A DNA stretch of 64,000 nucleotides, taken from Saccharomycopsis malanga (Eukaryota > Ascomycota > Saccharomycetes > Ascoideales > Saccharomycopsidaceae). The first letter of the stretch is position 1, and the number at the start of each line of letters is the position of its first letter. The DNA is taken from assembly GCA_004014935.1 (NCBI GenBank), contig CP025324.1, positions 2,046,501-2,110,500 on the forward strand, written 5' to 3'. A program made the position numbers and the translations under genes. This document shows, piece by piece, positions 40,558 to 49,772 of this stretch. The notes under the pieces are model-generated. The model made no database searches. It worked only from the letters and a program-made list of their open reading frames with translations, and was not told the DNA's origin.

Positions 40558-40827
40558 GTTACACATATTCTTTGTACATTAATTCACATTCTCTCAACTA
40601 CATTATAAGTTAGGTGTTCTATATGGTATTTTTTCTTCGTTGTTTATTCTTCAAAAGTTGTAGGATATCAAATTCTTCAGAGGTTATAATCTGTATTTTT
40701 TTTCTTTGTTATTGTAATTTTGTCATTTTTATATTTTAATTATTATTATCCATATAGTAAAAGAAAACGCAACGTATACTTAAACATTGGTTTAGCCAAC
40801 CATTTACTCAATCTAATATTTATTGTT

Positions 40828-40860
40828 GAAAGGGAGCCTTAAGGCTTAAGGCTCCCTTTC
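40828..40860. repeat. 33 bp near-perfect palindrome (16 bp arms, 1 nt centre)
   Basis: The left arm GAAAGGGAGCCTTAAG and the right arm CTTAAGGCTCCCTTTC are exact reverse complements around a single G at 40844. It stands out because it is GC-richer than its surroundings. It would fold into a strong hairpin in RNA or a cruciform in DNA. There is no T-run, so it is not a bacterial-type terminator. Confidence 0.85.
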
Positions 40861-40928
40861 CAATTTACTTAAGCTATAACATCTTCTTAATGCTAACACT
40901 GTTCAACAAACGGCTTTTGATAATAAAA

Positions 40929-40985
40929 ATTTCGAGCCATTATATACCAGTTGTGTATATACTCGCTCTGTCTAATGAGAACAAA
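40929..40985 (-). mobile_element. SINE-like element, 3' end fragment
   Basis: On the minus strand: AGCGAGTATATACACAACTG followed by GGTATATAATGGCTCGAAAT. This matches the conserved 3' segment of the family (GCGCGTATATACGAAACTG, then GTACTGGGCTCGAAAT) with several differences. It is probably an old, 5'-truncated copy. Confidence 0.5.
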
Positions 40986-41215
40986 CTCCATCTACGTATT
41001 AACTTGGAATATTTGCAAATATTCAGTAGCGGTTTTACTATCAAATAATTCCCAATATTGCAGCTTACAAATTTTGACGACCCGTTGTAATGGTACCTCT
41101 ATGAAAAATGTAGCAAAAAATAACCAACCAATACTATTCATCATCAACTAGTAGCAAATATCACTGAATATATTCAATATTTGTATAGAAACTAGTATCA
41201 AATAAAGTATCAAAT

Positions 41216-41650
41216 ATGAGCACACTCAAACCAATCGGAAAGTTATTCAAGAAACAACTTGCAATGACGTCCAGGCCAGTTGTAACCCCGCATTTCGGCT
41301 ATGGATCTTTGAATAGTCTAAGAGCTTACAGTGTTGACCCAAAGAGTGTTGGTCCCATGGATGATTACGAGAAGCATATTTTTGACACTTTGAATGAAAA
41401 CTTTGATCCTGACCAGCTACAGGTCACCGACGTATCAGGTATGTTTAGAGCCGTAGACATCAAGATGTAGAATTATGCATTATTAACAGATTTAGGAGGA
41501 TGTGGATCCATGTTTGCAATTAGTATAGTTAGCAACAAATTTAAAGGAATACTGATGGTGAAACAACATAGACTAGTTAACGAAGTGTTGGCAGATGAAA
41601 TCAAAAAATGGCATGGTTTGCAGTTGGTGACTAAATGTCCTAGAAAGTAG
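41216..41650 (+). CDS. BOL3: BOL3, mitochondrial BolA-like Fe-S protein (one intron)
   Basis: Exons are 41216-41438 and 41496-41650, separated by a 57 nt intron (donor GTATGT, branch TATTAAC, acceptor TTTAG). The spliced protein has 125 residues. The second exon holds the BolA core: GGCGSMFAISIVSNKFKG, then VKQHRLVNEVL and IKKWHGLQL. The N-terminal 40 residues are basic and Ser/Thr-rich, fitting a mitochondrial presequence. Bol3 acts with Nfu1 in late delivery of [4Fe-4S] clusters to proteins such as lipoate synthase. The junction rebuilds codons Ser-Gly-Gly-Cys-Gly exactly. Exon 2 contains a CTG codon (41552-41554) at a site where homologues usually have Ser or Thr. Confidence 0.9.
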
Positions 41651-42151
41651 AGCCTAATGCTGATAGTTACATGTATATATACAATTCAAACATTTCTTTA
41701 TATATTCTGTTACCAGTGTGCCTAAATCATGAAAACTAGAGCGGTTGTAATATTAAAACGGTTTAATTATAGAGTATGGGCTAAAACGTAACTCGCTATA
41801 TAAAAGGATAGAAGAATTCTTAAATAAATGAGGAAATGGGCTCTTAAGTAATGATCGGAACGAGAACAATACTTGATAAAGTAATTTAAGGCTCATGATA
41901 GTATTGTAGACTCGCAAGAATAATGAGAAAGTGGTATATTATCGTGATTAAAATTAGATGGTGGCAAAGATGTATGTAGAAGGAGAATGAATGAAAAATA
42001 ATTTTTAAACGAATGATAGATTTTTTGAATATCTTTGTAATACCTCAATGGTATGATATTCCAAAAAAATGAGCTTCGTTACTTTGTACATGATATTTTA
42101 AATAGCAGAGTTGTTCAATGTGCTCCCAAATGTTGGTATAACAATAAATGT
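41651..42151. other. BOL3 3' flank
   Basis: 500 bp of AT-rich sequence with no gene seen. It ends with ATAAATGT (42144-42151), the left copy of the duplication flanking the next element. Confidence 0.45.
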
Positions 42152-43403
42152 CTTATAATTTTTTGCAAAAAAACAGCCAAGTTTATCATCAGTTTACAGT
42201 CAATATACAATTTCCATAATATAGTAATAAAGCAAATCAGGAACTAAAATAGCGAAAAAACGAAAAACAAAAGTCGAAGGAACATTAAAACATTTACAAG
42301 TTTAAGTTCAGTAGGAATAATAGTTTGTTCAAAACGGAGTCCTCTGAACAGAGGTATAAAGCTTTCTAATAAGCACACTATGCTTTACCGAGTCCCATAA
42401 AATATTCAGTGTACACAGGGAGTTGAATTATACTAGTTTGACAATTTATAATGATTATTATCAAATTAAAGTCCCCCTAAGGATTTATAATAAACCGTAC
42501 CTTTTCTAGCTTTTGAGATGTGTGTTTCTTTGAAATGAAAGCTCATTACTATCCGGAAGTAATCGCAAATGTAACTAAAAGCATTTGGAAACTATGGAAT
42601 AATGCCAAAAAATAAGGGACTCATCCTGAGAAGTGAGAAACACAATTTTTAACAAATTATGTGTGGTTTTCGACAAAATGATATTTTCTCACTATCAGAC
42701 AAACTATTCAAGCCAACTTTTAGAATAAAGTACATGGTATAAAACTCTAAACTTTACATAGTATAGAAATATAATGTTTGTACGATTTTGTTTGCTTTAA
42801 CGACTCTAGAATATCATCTAAAAGAATCAACTTTTTGTCAAAATTGGCAATTTTCCGTTTTATCAAATATTTATTCTCCGGTCTGAATGTTGTTACTACA
42901 AATAGTACTATAATGTTGGAAAAAAATTCAGGATTATGGGTTATGTTTTTTTGAATCAAGATAGTCTGACTAGTACAGATTTAATTCAATAAAACGTTTG
43001 ATGATTATTTCAAAACGACGAGTGCGCGAATTGAGTCAAAAAACCAAAGTGAGGAACGCCACACTTCATTTTCTGCACTATTCTGCACTATTTTGTGTGG
43101 CGCATGGCCTAACCAACTTGGCCACCTGGCAATTGTAAGGCATATAGGTATATTTCTTTTAATAAGATAGGATATCTTTACTTTTCGAGATAATATTTTG
43201 GCAGTTAATAAAACTATTCTTTGTTAATAGTATAAACAGAGATAAAAAGGTTATTGGGTGGTTAATGAATGATACTACGCCTTGAGCGTGTTAGATCTTT
43301 TTCTCTTCTCTGAGAGTTCTATCTTCTACAATATCCTGCTAGGTCTTTTCTTTTTTTTTCATATTACTAGTCACTGAACCATACTGCCCAGCGGCATGTC
43401 CCT
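42152..43403 (-). mobile_element. Long tRNA-headed element, full length (1252 bp), 8 bp duplication
   Basis: This is the most complete copy of the long family. On the minus strand: a head with GCCGCTGGGCAGTATGGTTC and A-box-like GGTTCAGTGACTAG, followed by a duplicated, A-rich head segment; CATTCATTAACC; GTTTATACTATTAAC; the tRNA-Thr-like module (GGTGGCCAAGTTGGTTAGGC) with its hairpin; the 70-codon frame (42747-42959); the 277 bp block (42354-42630); and a 3' end at GCAAAAAATTATAAG. The flanks are ATAAATGT at 42144-42151 and 43404-43411. The tail differs from that of the short SINE family, so the two families share only the head. Confidence 0.65.
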
Positions 43404-43830
43404 ATAAATGTGTAATATTAATATCATCAAAAAATATTGATAAATTGAGCCAATAAGAATTGGCAAAATGAAACAATGAGTACAATTGAAAAAGAGATTG
43501 TAAATACAGAATAATAAGATTTAATGCATCTAGTCAATCAAACAGTATAACTAGAAACATATATAAATTTACCACCAATAATACAAAAGTTACAAATACT
43601 TGATATCAAATAAATAAACCGTTAAAAATGCATTAAAAATGAACAAGTATAAAGCAATATGAGGGAAAATGAACTGTTTCAATCGCAGTTGATTGTACAT
43701 AAATATGCTCCTACCAAAGCAGTAGTTGCTGATGTCAATTCATAAAACCATTTGAATGGCAACGTTTGTGCTTCCACTTAAGCACCCCAAGTTACTACCT
43801 ACATAAAATAGGGAAACAAATCAAAAACAT
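43404..43830. other. Intergenic, 3' flank of the complex I subunit gene
   Basis: An AT-rich spacer with no gene recognised. Confidence 0.4.
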
Positions 43831-44135
43831 TCAAACTCTAGGAACATAATCTTTGTAAATTGGTTCTTTTCTTCTTAAGGCAATCACATCATACTTTCCA
43901 ACAGTGCTGTATGCCCAATATCCAAGGGCCAATGGAATGACTCCCATGAATAATATGTTGGTTCTGGCAGATTTCTTGGTAAACTTGTAATAATCACCCA
44001 AATTTTCTCTCATGTGGTTCCATTTTTCGAAAGCCACATCTGTTCTGAGAGCTATAATATATGTTAGTAGTCATGTCATATAAATTGTAACGTAGTTGGA
44101 AACTTACGTGCTGGACCATGATGATGACCACCCAT
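43831..44135 (-). CDS. Complex I accessory subunit, NDUFB4/B15-like (one intron)
   Basis: Exons on the minus strand are 44135-44108 and 44051-43831. The 56 nt intron between them has donor GTAAGT, a perfect branch TACTAAC (44063-44069) and acceptor TATAG. The spliced product is 82 residues: it begins MGGHHHGPAPLRTDVAFEKW, then has ENLGDYYKFTKKSARTNILF and a single membrane helix, FMGVIPLALGYWAYSTVGKY. Length, a short His-rich start and the RxN...W pattern before one transmembrane segment fit the fungal B15 (NB5M/NDUFB4) subunit of NADH:ubiquinone oxidoreductase in the inner membrane. The family call rests on these features only. The unspliced frame would start with a GTG codon, so the intron is needed for an ATG. 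Confidence 0.7.
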
Positions 44136-44720
44136 TTTTATTGAAGTGTATATTTATTGACGCGACGGCAAGAAAACAATTACACTATCGATAGCACAGA
44201 TCTTTTGAAGTATATAAGAAGGTCTATTTTTTCTTCAAAAATTGATTTTATTCGATTGAATCGTCATTGGCTGAATCACTTTTGACATTCTGGAAATACG
44301 TCACGCCTTTATCACATGACATCATCTGACTTTTACCTCGTGACATTAAGGAAATCTAAATTGGCATTAATGCGTATTTAGGACTTCCTTTTTTGGATCC
44401 TAACAGTATGGTTAATTACCATTTTTGTTTATAAACATCCAGTGCTGTAGAGCAGTGGTTGGCTCATAGAAATCCAAGTATAATTAATATAAGCAATACG
44501 AGTAGAGATATGTGAATATGGTTTTTTTAATGCAGTCTAAAAAAGTCCAAAGCTATTCAAATGAACAAGTAAGCCTCATAAGAATTGAGGAGTAAAAGTA
44601 TTTAGACAGAGAAAACGAAAGAAAAAAGTCTAAAGAAACAACAGCAACTTGAAAAAGATAGAAAAAGCAAAAGTGGAAATGAAAGTCTATTATAATACAA
44701 GAGCACTAGTATACAATTTA
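44136..44720. other. Intergenic
   Basis: A 585 bp AT-rich spacer between two minus-strand genes. I found no gene, no repeat copy and no RNA gene. Confidence 0.45.
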
Positions 44721-47063
44721 CTATTGGTTGTGGGATTTGTTTGTTATATCGAATGTAATTTTGAATATTTTTTCCAACGACATTTCCTTGTAGACGTCAA
44801 TGTTACGAAAAGGACCAAGCGGTTGATTGACAAACTGTAGATAAAGGCTGAACACCAGCTTTTTGAATTCTTCAATCGATTCAGATTCACTGGTGTTAGG
44901 ATCTACATCCTTTATTTCAGTATCGCTGGTAACTGCACTATTAGGAATCAGCATGTTATTAAGTGTAGCAGTATTTGCATTTAACATGGATTCAATGCTC
45001 AACACTTCTCTATGTGCTGAAGGGAATTGTGAAGCTTTTCCATCCATAATTCCTTCAGGAAAAGTAGATGCTGTTGAACTTGTTGACAGCATGCTTCCTT
45101 CATCGGTTTTAGGCTCACCAATATGACCAGTTCCATCGAGTTGCTGTGTATCCCTAATAACAGGCTCTTCGCTTGGAGTAGGTTCCTCCTCTTCTGTTAG
45201 TTTCAAGACTTTTCGATAGATGATATCGTCTTGAAGTGAGGTTTTTATGAGTTTTTCTGCTGTCAATTCAGAAGAAAGAACAATATCTAAACAATTATGT
45301 TTTATGACATCTGCAAAGCTGTCAATTTGCAAACTTTCCACTATTGACGAGTTGTCGATATTATTAACTATATCAATGATTATTTGTTCGCATTTGGCCT
45401 TAAATTCATTGTAATGGCTAGCTGGCTCTCGCATGATGGGATTTTGCATGCTCAAGTAAAGTGATCCAGAGGTTTCTTGTTTGGATTTGTTGAAAACGTC
45501 AGTGAAGTTTTCCTCAACCAATGAAGCAGGCATGCTTAACCATATTTTGTTGAGCATGTTTATGAAATCAATGGTAAAAGGTCTTATTATACTGGAGAAT
45601 ATTGACGTTAGAAATGAGGGACTGCTTACATACAGTGAGCCGTTGTATTTGCTTAAATCCTCAATGAGATTCACAGAAAGTAAGAGGTTTCTAGATAGTT
45701 CATGGCCATATTGTAACCCCATGAATTCTGTCAAGCGGTTTGTTTCAACAAATTGATGGAACAAGTTTTGTTCGACTACTGCTAACTGAATATTATCTGG
45801 AATAAGTTTATCTGCAATTTCGTGTAACAGGTTCTGCTCCACGATCATAATTTTTCTGTTTTTTCCAGAAACCCAACCAGATGTCAGATTGTCCTGTTTA
45901 TCCTTATCCAACTCTTCGCTTACATGCTGCAAACATACTACGAATGACTCTTTGGAGGCTGTACCGCTTTCTAGATAGTAATAGTTGCAACGGTTGTTCA
46001 AAGTCTCTGGTTTCTTGGGTAATTTGACTTTTCCCAAAAAGGTTACCGGACACTTATGACTACCGTTTATACTGGCGCAGACAACCATACAAAGAGGTTG
46101 TTTCTTAAAAGATTCTGTGCTCAACACGTCCTTGGGCGTTAAAGTAGTCAGCGAACTGCTAGAAGGATCTTCCAAAATGTGTTGTTTATTTGCTGAGTCA
46201 AAATACTTGTCTTTTCCTCGTTTAATAAAGTTTTTAAGCTCTTTATTGTGTGCCTTCTTATGAGGAAGCAGATGAAATACTGCCAACTCTTTAAAAAAAA
46301 ACAAATTGTTCCAATTGTTTGTATTTAGAAGCAGTCTGAAATCTTCCTCATCTTCAATATGGATTTGCCTTGTTAGATTTTTCAAAGATTGTACACCTTG
46401 AGCATCTTCAAGTGGCTGAGGAGTGTCGAAACTGAGTGCCGAATGAGCTACAGCAACATTATTGTCTTCATTACTGATTGTAGGCACAGGGCGTGGCGAT
46501 AAAAGTGTTGAGCCAGAAAACCCCAAAAATTTACAGTTTTGCTTGAGTTTATTGATAATAGCAGTAGAGGTCATCGATTTTCCATGAGGAATATTGAAAT
46601 TCTCGGATATTTGTTTGAATTTACATTCTAAAAGACTATCTGTGATTTCAACACAATAATTTGCAGCCATGTCAACATACTTGCTCAAGATCTTGTAAAT
46701 TCCATCATTCTTTTCCACAAACACTCTGCGACTATATTTAATATTCTCTGGTATATCAGCATTCGGTATAAGTTTGGCATATTCCTGAGCAAGCTTGAAA
46801 ATAATGGGATTTTTCTTCCAACGATAAATGTTTCTTCGATATTGTATATGAAAATTCAAATTTTTGTTTGCCCATTGAATCACTTCGTCATCTTTTTTTC
46901 CTTTGAGCTTCTCGGCTACAACTTTAGCTTTGATATCATAATTTACAATACTAAGACGCGGGGGAGCATTGTGTGTTCCTTTTGAATTATTACTCGAGTT
47001 GGTCGTTGATTTAACGTCCGAAGACCCAGAACTTAAAGAACTTGAACGAGGCTTTGTTCCCAT
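44721..47063 (-). CDS. CENP-B/PDC2-like protein derived from a pogo/Tigger-type transposase
   Basis: This 780-residue protein appears to be an exapted Tc1/pogo-superfamily transposase. After a Ser/Asn-rich start, residues 35-90 resemble the first CENP-B helix-turn-helix (DDEVIQWANKNLNFHI, then YRRNIYRWKKNP). Residues 115-185 fit the Tc5-type second helix-turn-helix. Residues 318-440 resemble the DDE core of CENP-B, S. pombe Abp1 and yeast Pdc2: PLCMVVCASINGSHKCPVTF followed by LGK, then NRKIMIVEQN where active enzymes have LLLLDN. The catalytic acidic residues are not visible. The C-terminus is unrelated and disordered. By analogy with Pdc2 or Abp1 it may be a DNA-binding transcription or chromatin factor; which one is unknown. 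It is not flanked by inverted repeats. Confidence 0.55.
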   Translation of the reverse strand: MGTKPRSSSLSSGSSDVKSTTNSSNNSKGTHNAPPRLSIVNYDIKAKVVAEKLKGKKDDEVIQWANKNLNFHIQYRRNIYRWKKNPIIFKLAQEYAKLIPNADIPENIKYSRRVFVEKNDGIYKILSKYVDMAANYCVEITDSLLECKFKQISENFNIPHGKSMTSTAIINKLKQNCKFLGFSGSTLLSPRPVPTISNEDNNVAVAHSALSFDTPQPLEDAQGVQSLKNLTRQIHIEDEEDFRLLLNTNNWNNLFFFKELAVFHLLPHKKAHNKELKNFIKRGKDKYFDSANKQHILEDPSSSSLTTLTPKDVLSTESFKKQPLCMVVCASINGSHKCPVTFLGKVKLPKKPETLNNRCNYYYLESGTASKESFVVCLQHVSEELDKDKQDNLTSGWVSGKNRKIMIVEQNLLHEIADKLIPDNIQLAVVEQNLFHQFVETNRLTEFMGLQYGHELSRNLLLSVNLIEDLSKYNGSLYVSSPSFLTSIFSSIIRPFTIDFINMLNKIWLSMPASLVEENFTDVFNKSKQETSGSLYLSMQNPIMREPASHYNEFKAKCEQIIIDIVNNIDNSSIVESLQIDSFADVIKHNCLDIVLSSELTAEKLIKTSLQDDIIYRKVLKLTEEEEPTPSEEPVIRDTQQLDGTGHIGEPKTDEGSMLSTSSTASTFPEGIMDGKASQFPSAHREVLSIESMLNANTATLNNMLIPNSAVTSDTEIKDVDPNTSESESIEEFKKLVFSLYLQFVNQPLGPFRNIDVYKEMSLEKIFKITFDITNKSHNQ

Positions 47064-48195
47064 TGCCTGTGAATATCAATTCCTATTTTGCCTAGAAAGT
47101 TATGAATGAATCAAATATGAATAAATTACCTATTGAAGACAGATCTTGGAGATGTTTAGATCTCAACGGCTATATGTAAGAGTGAGTACCAAGGCCAAAT
47201 TTGTGAATTATCTCCGGAATAAAGAGCAGTAGGAATGCTTTTTTAACAATGCTAAACTACTTTGAAAACAGATCTTCGAGCAAAGTAACAGTACATGAAA
47301 ACAATCAAAATAATAACTAGAAAAATATATAAAAGTCGAAAAGCAAAAAGAAAAGATACCAGAAAAAAATAAAAAAAAATAAAGCAGCAAAAACAACAAA
47401 AAAACGAAAACATCAACTAAAGTTTAAGACAAAATCGCCCAAAAAAGCTTGAAATATGTTCTATCAATAAAGATTTGTAAGACAATAAAATCGTTTTCAA
47501 TAAGCATTTATTTGCATTACCTCAATAATGACTGAAAACAGTATTGACAAAAAGCAGTTTTGTCAAAGCAACCTTGTATATACGTACGATGCTGACATCA
47601 TACCACACACTAATATAAACGATATGTTCTCTTCAGTTTCTTTTTTACCCTGAAACACAGTGCAACTTATTCTTCTGGAACATGTTAACTTTCTTAGCGA
47701 GGTGGAGCTATTTAGCGTGAGAGCAAGTATTTATGGATTTTTAGACGTATTACATATATTCCATGCATTTTGTCATCTTGACTTGACATAGGGCCTTCAT
47801 ATACAACTGTGCTTCTTATCCTTTGTATGTAATTGTCTCGCTTATTTTACAGAGTGTGTACATTTTATTCAACTTTTAAAAGTCCTTTGTCATGTTTCCG
47901 CATACATGTCTCGGTATACTTAGAGTTGCTACTGTATAAGACAATATAAGGCCCCCGCGAATCTCGCATATTCCTGCATATTTCGACATTGTTTTCCTGC
48001 TGCTCCGACGCAGCAATGTTGTTGTCACTCCTATATAAATTTGTCACTTTTCCGAACATGTTCTTTAATTGAAAGGACGTTAAACCGAGTAATTGTATTA
48101 TGAAATGATGTTATAAAGTTTTCATGATGAAATGGTGGAAAAAATATTAGTCATTTTAGTTGTCAAATGACTCATGCAAATTATTTAGTAACAAT
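47064..48195. other. Intergenic, upstream of the CENP-B-like gene
   Basis: 1.1 kb of AT-rich sequence with an A-rich zone (47330-47410). The short frames here have no protein-like features. I found no RNA gene. Confidence 0.4.
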
Positions 48196-48310
48196 ATCGT
48201 ATATTTCCAGCCCAGTAAATATCAGTTTCTTATATACGTTCCATGTCTAAAGGGACTTGGAAAAACCCAGTGGGGAAAACCCAATCATGTCCCGGTTGTT
48301 GAATAGGTGA
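48196..48310 (-). mobile_element. SINE-like element, 3' part, short-body type
   Basis: On the minus strand: GGGACATGATTGGGTTTTCC, CCACTGGGTTTTTCCAAGTC, CCTTTAGACATGGAACG and TATATAAGAAACTGATATTT, then ACTGGGCTGGAAAT. It matches the short-body variant at 54425 and lacks the head. Confidence 0.6.
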
Positions 48311-48336
48311 TTCAAAGAATGTCTGAGAAAAGTCTT

Positions 48337-48414
48337 GTACTGATTTAAGTGACTAATCCGAGATACTAATTTAAGTGATTAATTCGAGATACAAATTTAA
48401 GTGATTAATCCGAG
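48337..48414. repeat. 26 bp minisatellite, three copies
   Basis: Three tandem units of 26 bp (starting at 48337, 48363 and 48389) share the core TTTAAGTGA[CT]TAAT[CT]CGAG. They differ at a few positions. There is no coding context. Confidence 0.85.
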
Positions 48415-48621
48415 CGATGACTAAGAAGGTGTTCTCTAAAAAGTTGAATATTTAAATACTGAGATTTGTCTTCCTATCTGTGTTTATGTTATATATTTTG
48501 AATGATATATATGATAGATATATATGGTGATATAGGAAATTAAATAAAATGTCAAGTGAAAGAATTATGAAATTACAACACCGGTCATCATAATTTTTCA
48601 TTTAATAGATTCTAAAGTAAA
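48415..48621. other. Intergenic
   Basis: TA-rich sequence between two SINE-like fragments; no gene. Confidence 0.4.
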
Positions 48622-48798
48622 CATTAGACTTTCATTATCTTAAAAGCAGCATGTAAAAAATGTTTGTGCTGGGAATCGAACTCGTGAGCCTGTTGGGTCT
48701 TTTTTCTCTTCTCAGAAAGTATTATCCACTGAACTATCCTACAAGATCTTTATCTCTTCTCCGAGAGCACTAACCTCTGAGCCAACCGGCCCAGTGGT
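48622..48798 (-). mobile_element. SINE-like element with a duplicated head, 3' end missing
   Basis: On the minus strand: CCACTGGGCCGGTTGGCTCA with GAGGTTAGTGCTCTCGGAG, then a second head-like unit (GGATAGTTCAGTGGATAATA) with its own GAGAAGAGAAAAAAGACCC segment. A single B box (GTTCGATTCC) and the start of the long body (GCTTTTAAGATAATGAA) follow. The same head duplication is seen in the long elements at 29098 and 42152. The conserved 3' end is absent. Confidence 0.65.
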
Positions 48799-48857
48799 AT
48801 CTTACAAGTTGATGAACATAATCTCGTATATTTTAAGATCTAGAAGAAGAATAATCC

Positions 48858-49772
48858 CTAGTCCGTAATTACTAAATGGTCGTTGACTGACCTTAGATCA
48901 CTCACGTGCTTCGATGTTCGTTTAGTCCGACTCAATTTAATAGTGACATACTGTTCATCTCTATTTGAATCAGTTGCTTCGTAAAGCTGCAACAATTTGT
49001 GAACTTTGGTATCCACATAGGCATCTCTGTCGTCTGGAGAAAGTTTTGCATCTTTGATTGTATCGCAAAACTTCAGATCCAATAGTTTGACTATCTTGTA
49101 GATTTCTTTTGCCTCGGTTTTTAGGAAGAAAAGTGACTCGTCCACTGGTGACAAGGAACGTAATGCATTTATTGCATCTCGTGAAATGGCAGCATTCCTT
49201 ATTCCCGTGGGATTTTGAAGAAGAAACTTCATATTACTTTGGTAAATTGTAAGTAATCTAGACAACTTCTTTGCCTTTTTTAACACTCCCAAAATCTTTT
49301 GTTTTAAAAATAACTGAAATTTGATTTCTCTTTCGGCTACTCTGATACGCTCTTCTGTATCATGCAACTTCTTGGACACATTGTTTATATGCTTAACGTG
49401 TTTGTAATGGTCTAGCCGTATCCAGCCACCATCTACCAACTCCTTGGGTATGTTGAAAATGTTTCTAAGGGTGTACAACTCAAAAAGATCAAAGTTTTTG
49501 TCTACAGAGCTTTCAAGAAGCGTCTCGAGCTTTGCAGTGCCCACTTCAATCTCATTCAACTCTTCTTTACTGGCTTCTTCTTTGCCTTGCTTCTGGTCAG
49601 CCTTTTGCAGCTTTACTTTGCTTTCTTTCGATAGCAAGTACTTTTCCAAAGCCGTTGTACATTTATACATAATCTCATTCACTGAGTTGATGATATCGTC
49701 CACAACTGTGAGCGGAGCAAACCCCATATGCTCAGTTATGATCATCGTTGTCACTGAGTCTGGTGCGGACAT
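48858..49772 (-). CDS. MTW1: MTW1/Mis12 kinetochore subunit
   Basis: This 304-residue protein matches Mtw1/Mis12, a subunit of the MIND (Mis12) kinetochore complex that links inner kinetochore proteins to Ndc80 and KNL1/Spc105. The conserved N-terminal block is ITEHMGFAPLTVVDDIINSV, then NEIMYKCTTALEKYLL. The next block is KLETLLESSVDKNFDLFELY, then TLRNIFNIPKELVDGGWIRL. The middle, at about residues 130-180, is predicted coiled coil (EERIRVAEREIKFQLFLKQK). The Lys/Glu-rich insertion at 60-75 is common in yeasts. The start ATG at 49772 directly precedes the conserved block. The C-terminus ends in a region without clear motifs. Confidence 0.9.
   Translation of the reverse strand: MSAPDSVTTMIITEHMGFAPLTVVDDIINSVNEIMYKCTTALEKYLLSKESKVKLQKADQKQGKEEASKEELNEIEVGTAKLETLLESSVDKNFDLFELYTLRNIFNIPKELVDGGWIRLDHYKHVKHINNVSKKLHDTEERIRVAEREIKFQLFLKQKILGVLKKAKKLSRLLTIYQSNMKFLLQNPTGIRNAAISRDAINALRSLSPVDESLFFLKTEAKEIYKIVKLLDLKFCDTIKDAKLSPDDRDAYVDTKVHKLLQLYEATDSNRDEQYVTIKLSRTKRTSKHVSDLRSVNDHLVITD

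Larger units (their letters stand above)
40558..41215. other. RAD30-BOL3 intergenic region
   Basis: About 660 bp containing a perfect 16 bp inverted repeat (40828-40860) and a SINE 3' fragment (40929-40985). The rest is AT-rich with no gene. The 3' half must serve as the BOL3 promoter. Confidence 0.5.

Noticed and set aside
40828-40860. Rho-independent terminator
   Set aside because: No downstream T-run, and the mechanism is bacterial.
42152-43403. Solo long terminal repeat of an LTR retrotransposon
   Set aside because: There are no TG...CA ends, the flanking match is 8 bp rather than the usual 4-6, and the 5' end is a tRNA-like head shared with the SINE family. No LTR-element protein is seen anywhere in the window.
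42152-43403. MITE or other terminal-inverted-repeat DNA transposon
   Set aside because: The two ends are not inverted repeats of each other, in any of the copies.
48337-48414. CRISPR-like repeats
   Set aside because: Units are directly tandem with no spacers, and this is a eukaryotic genome.
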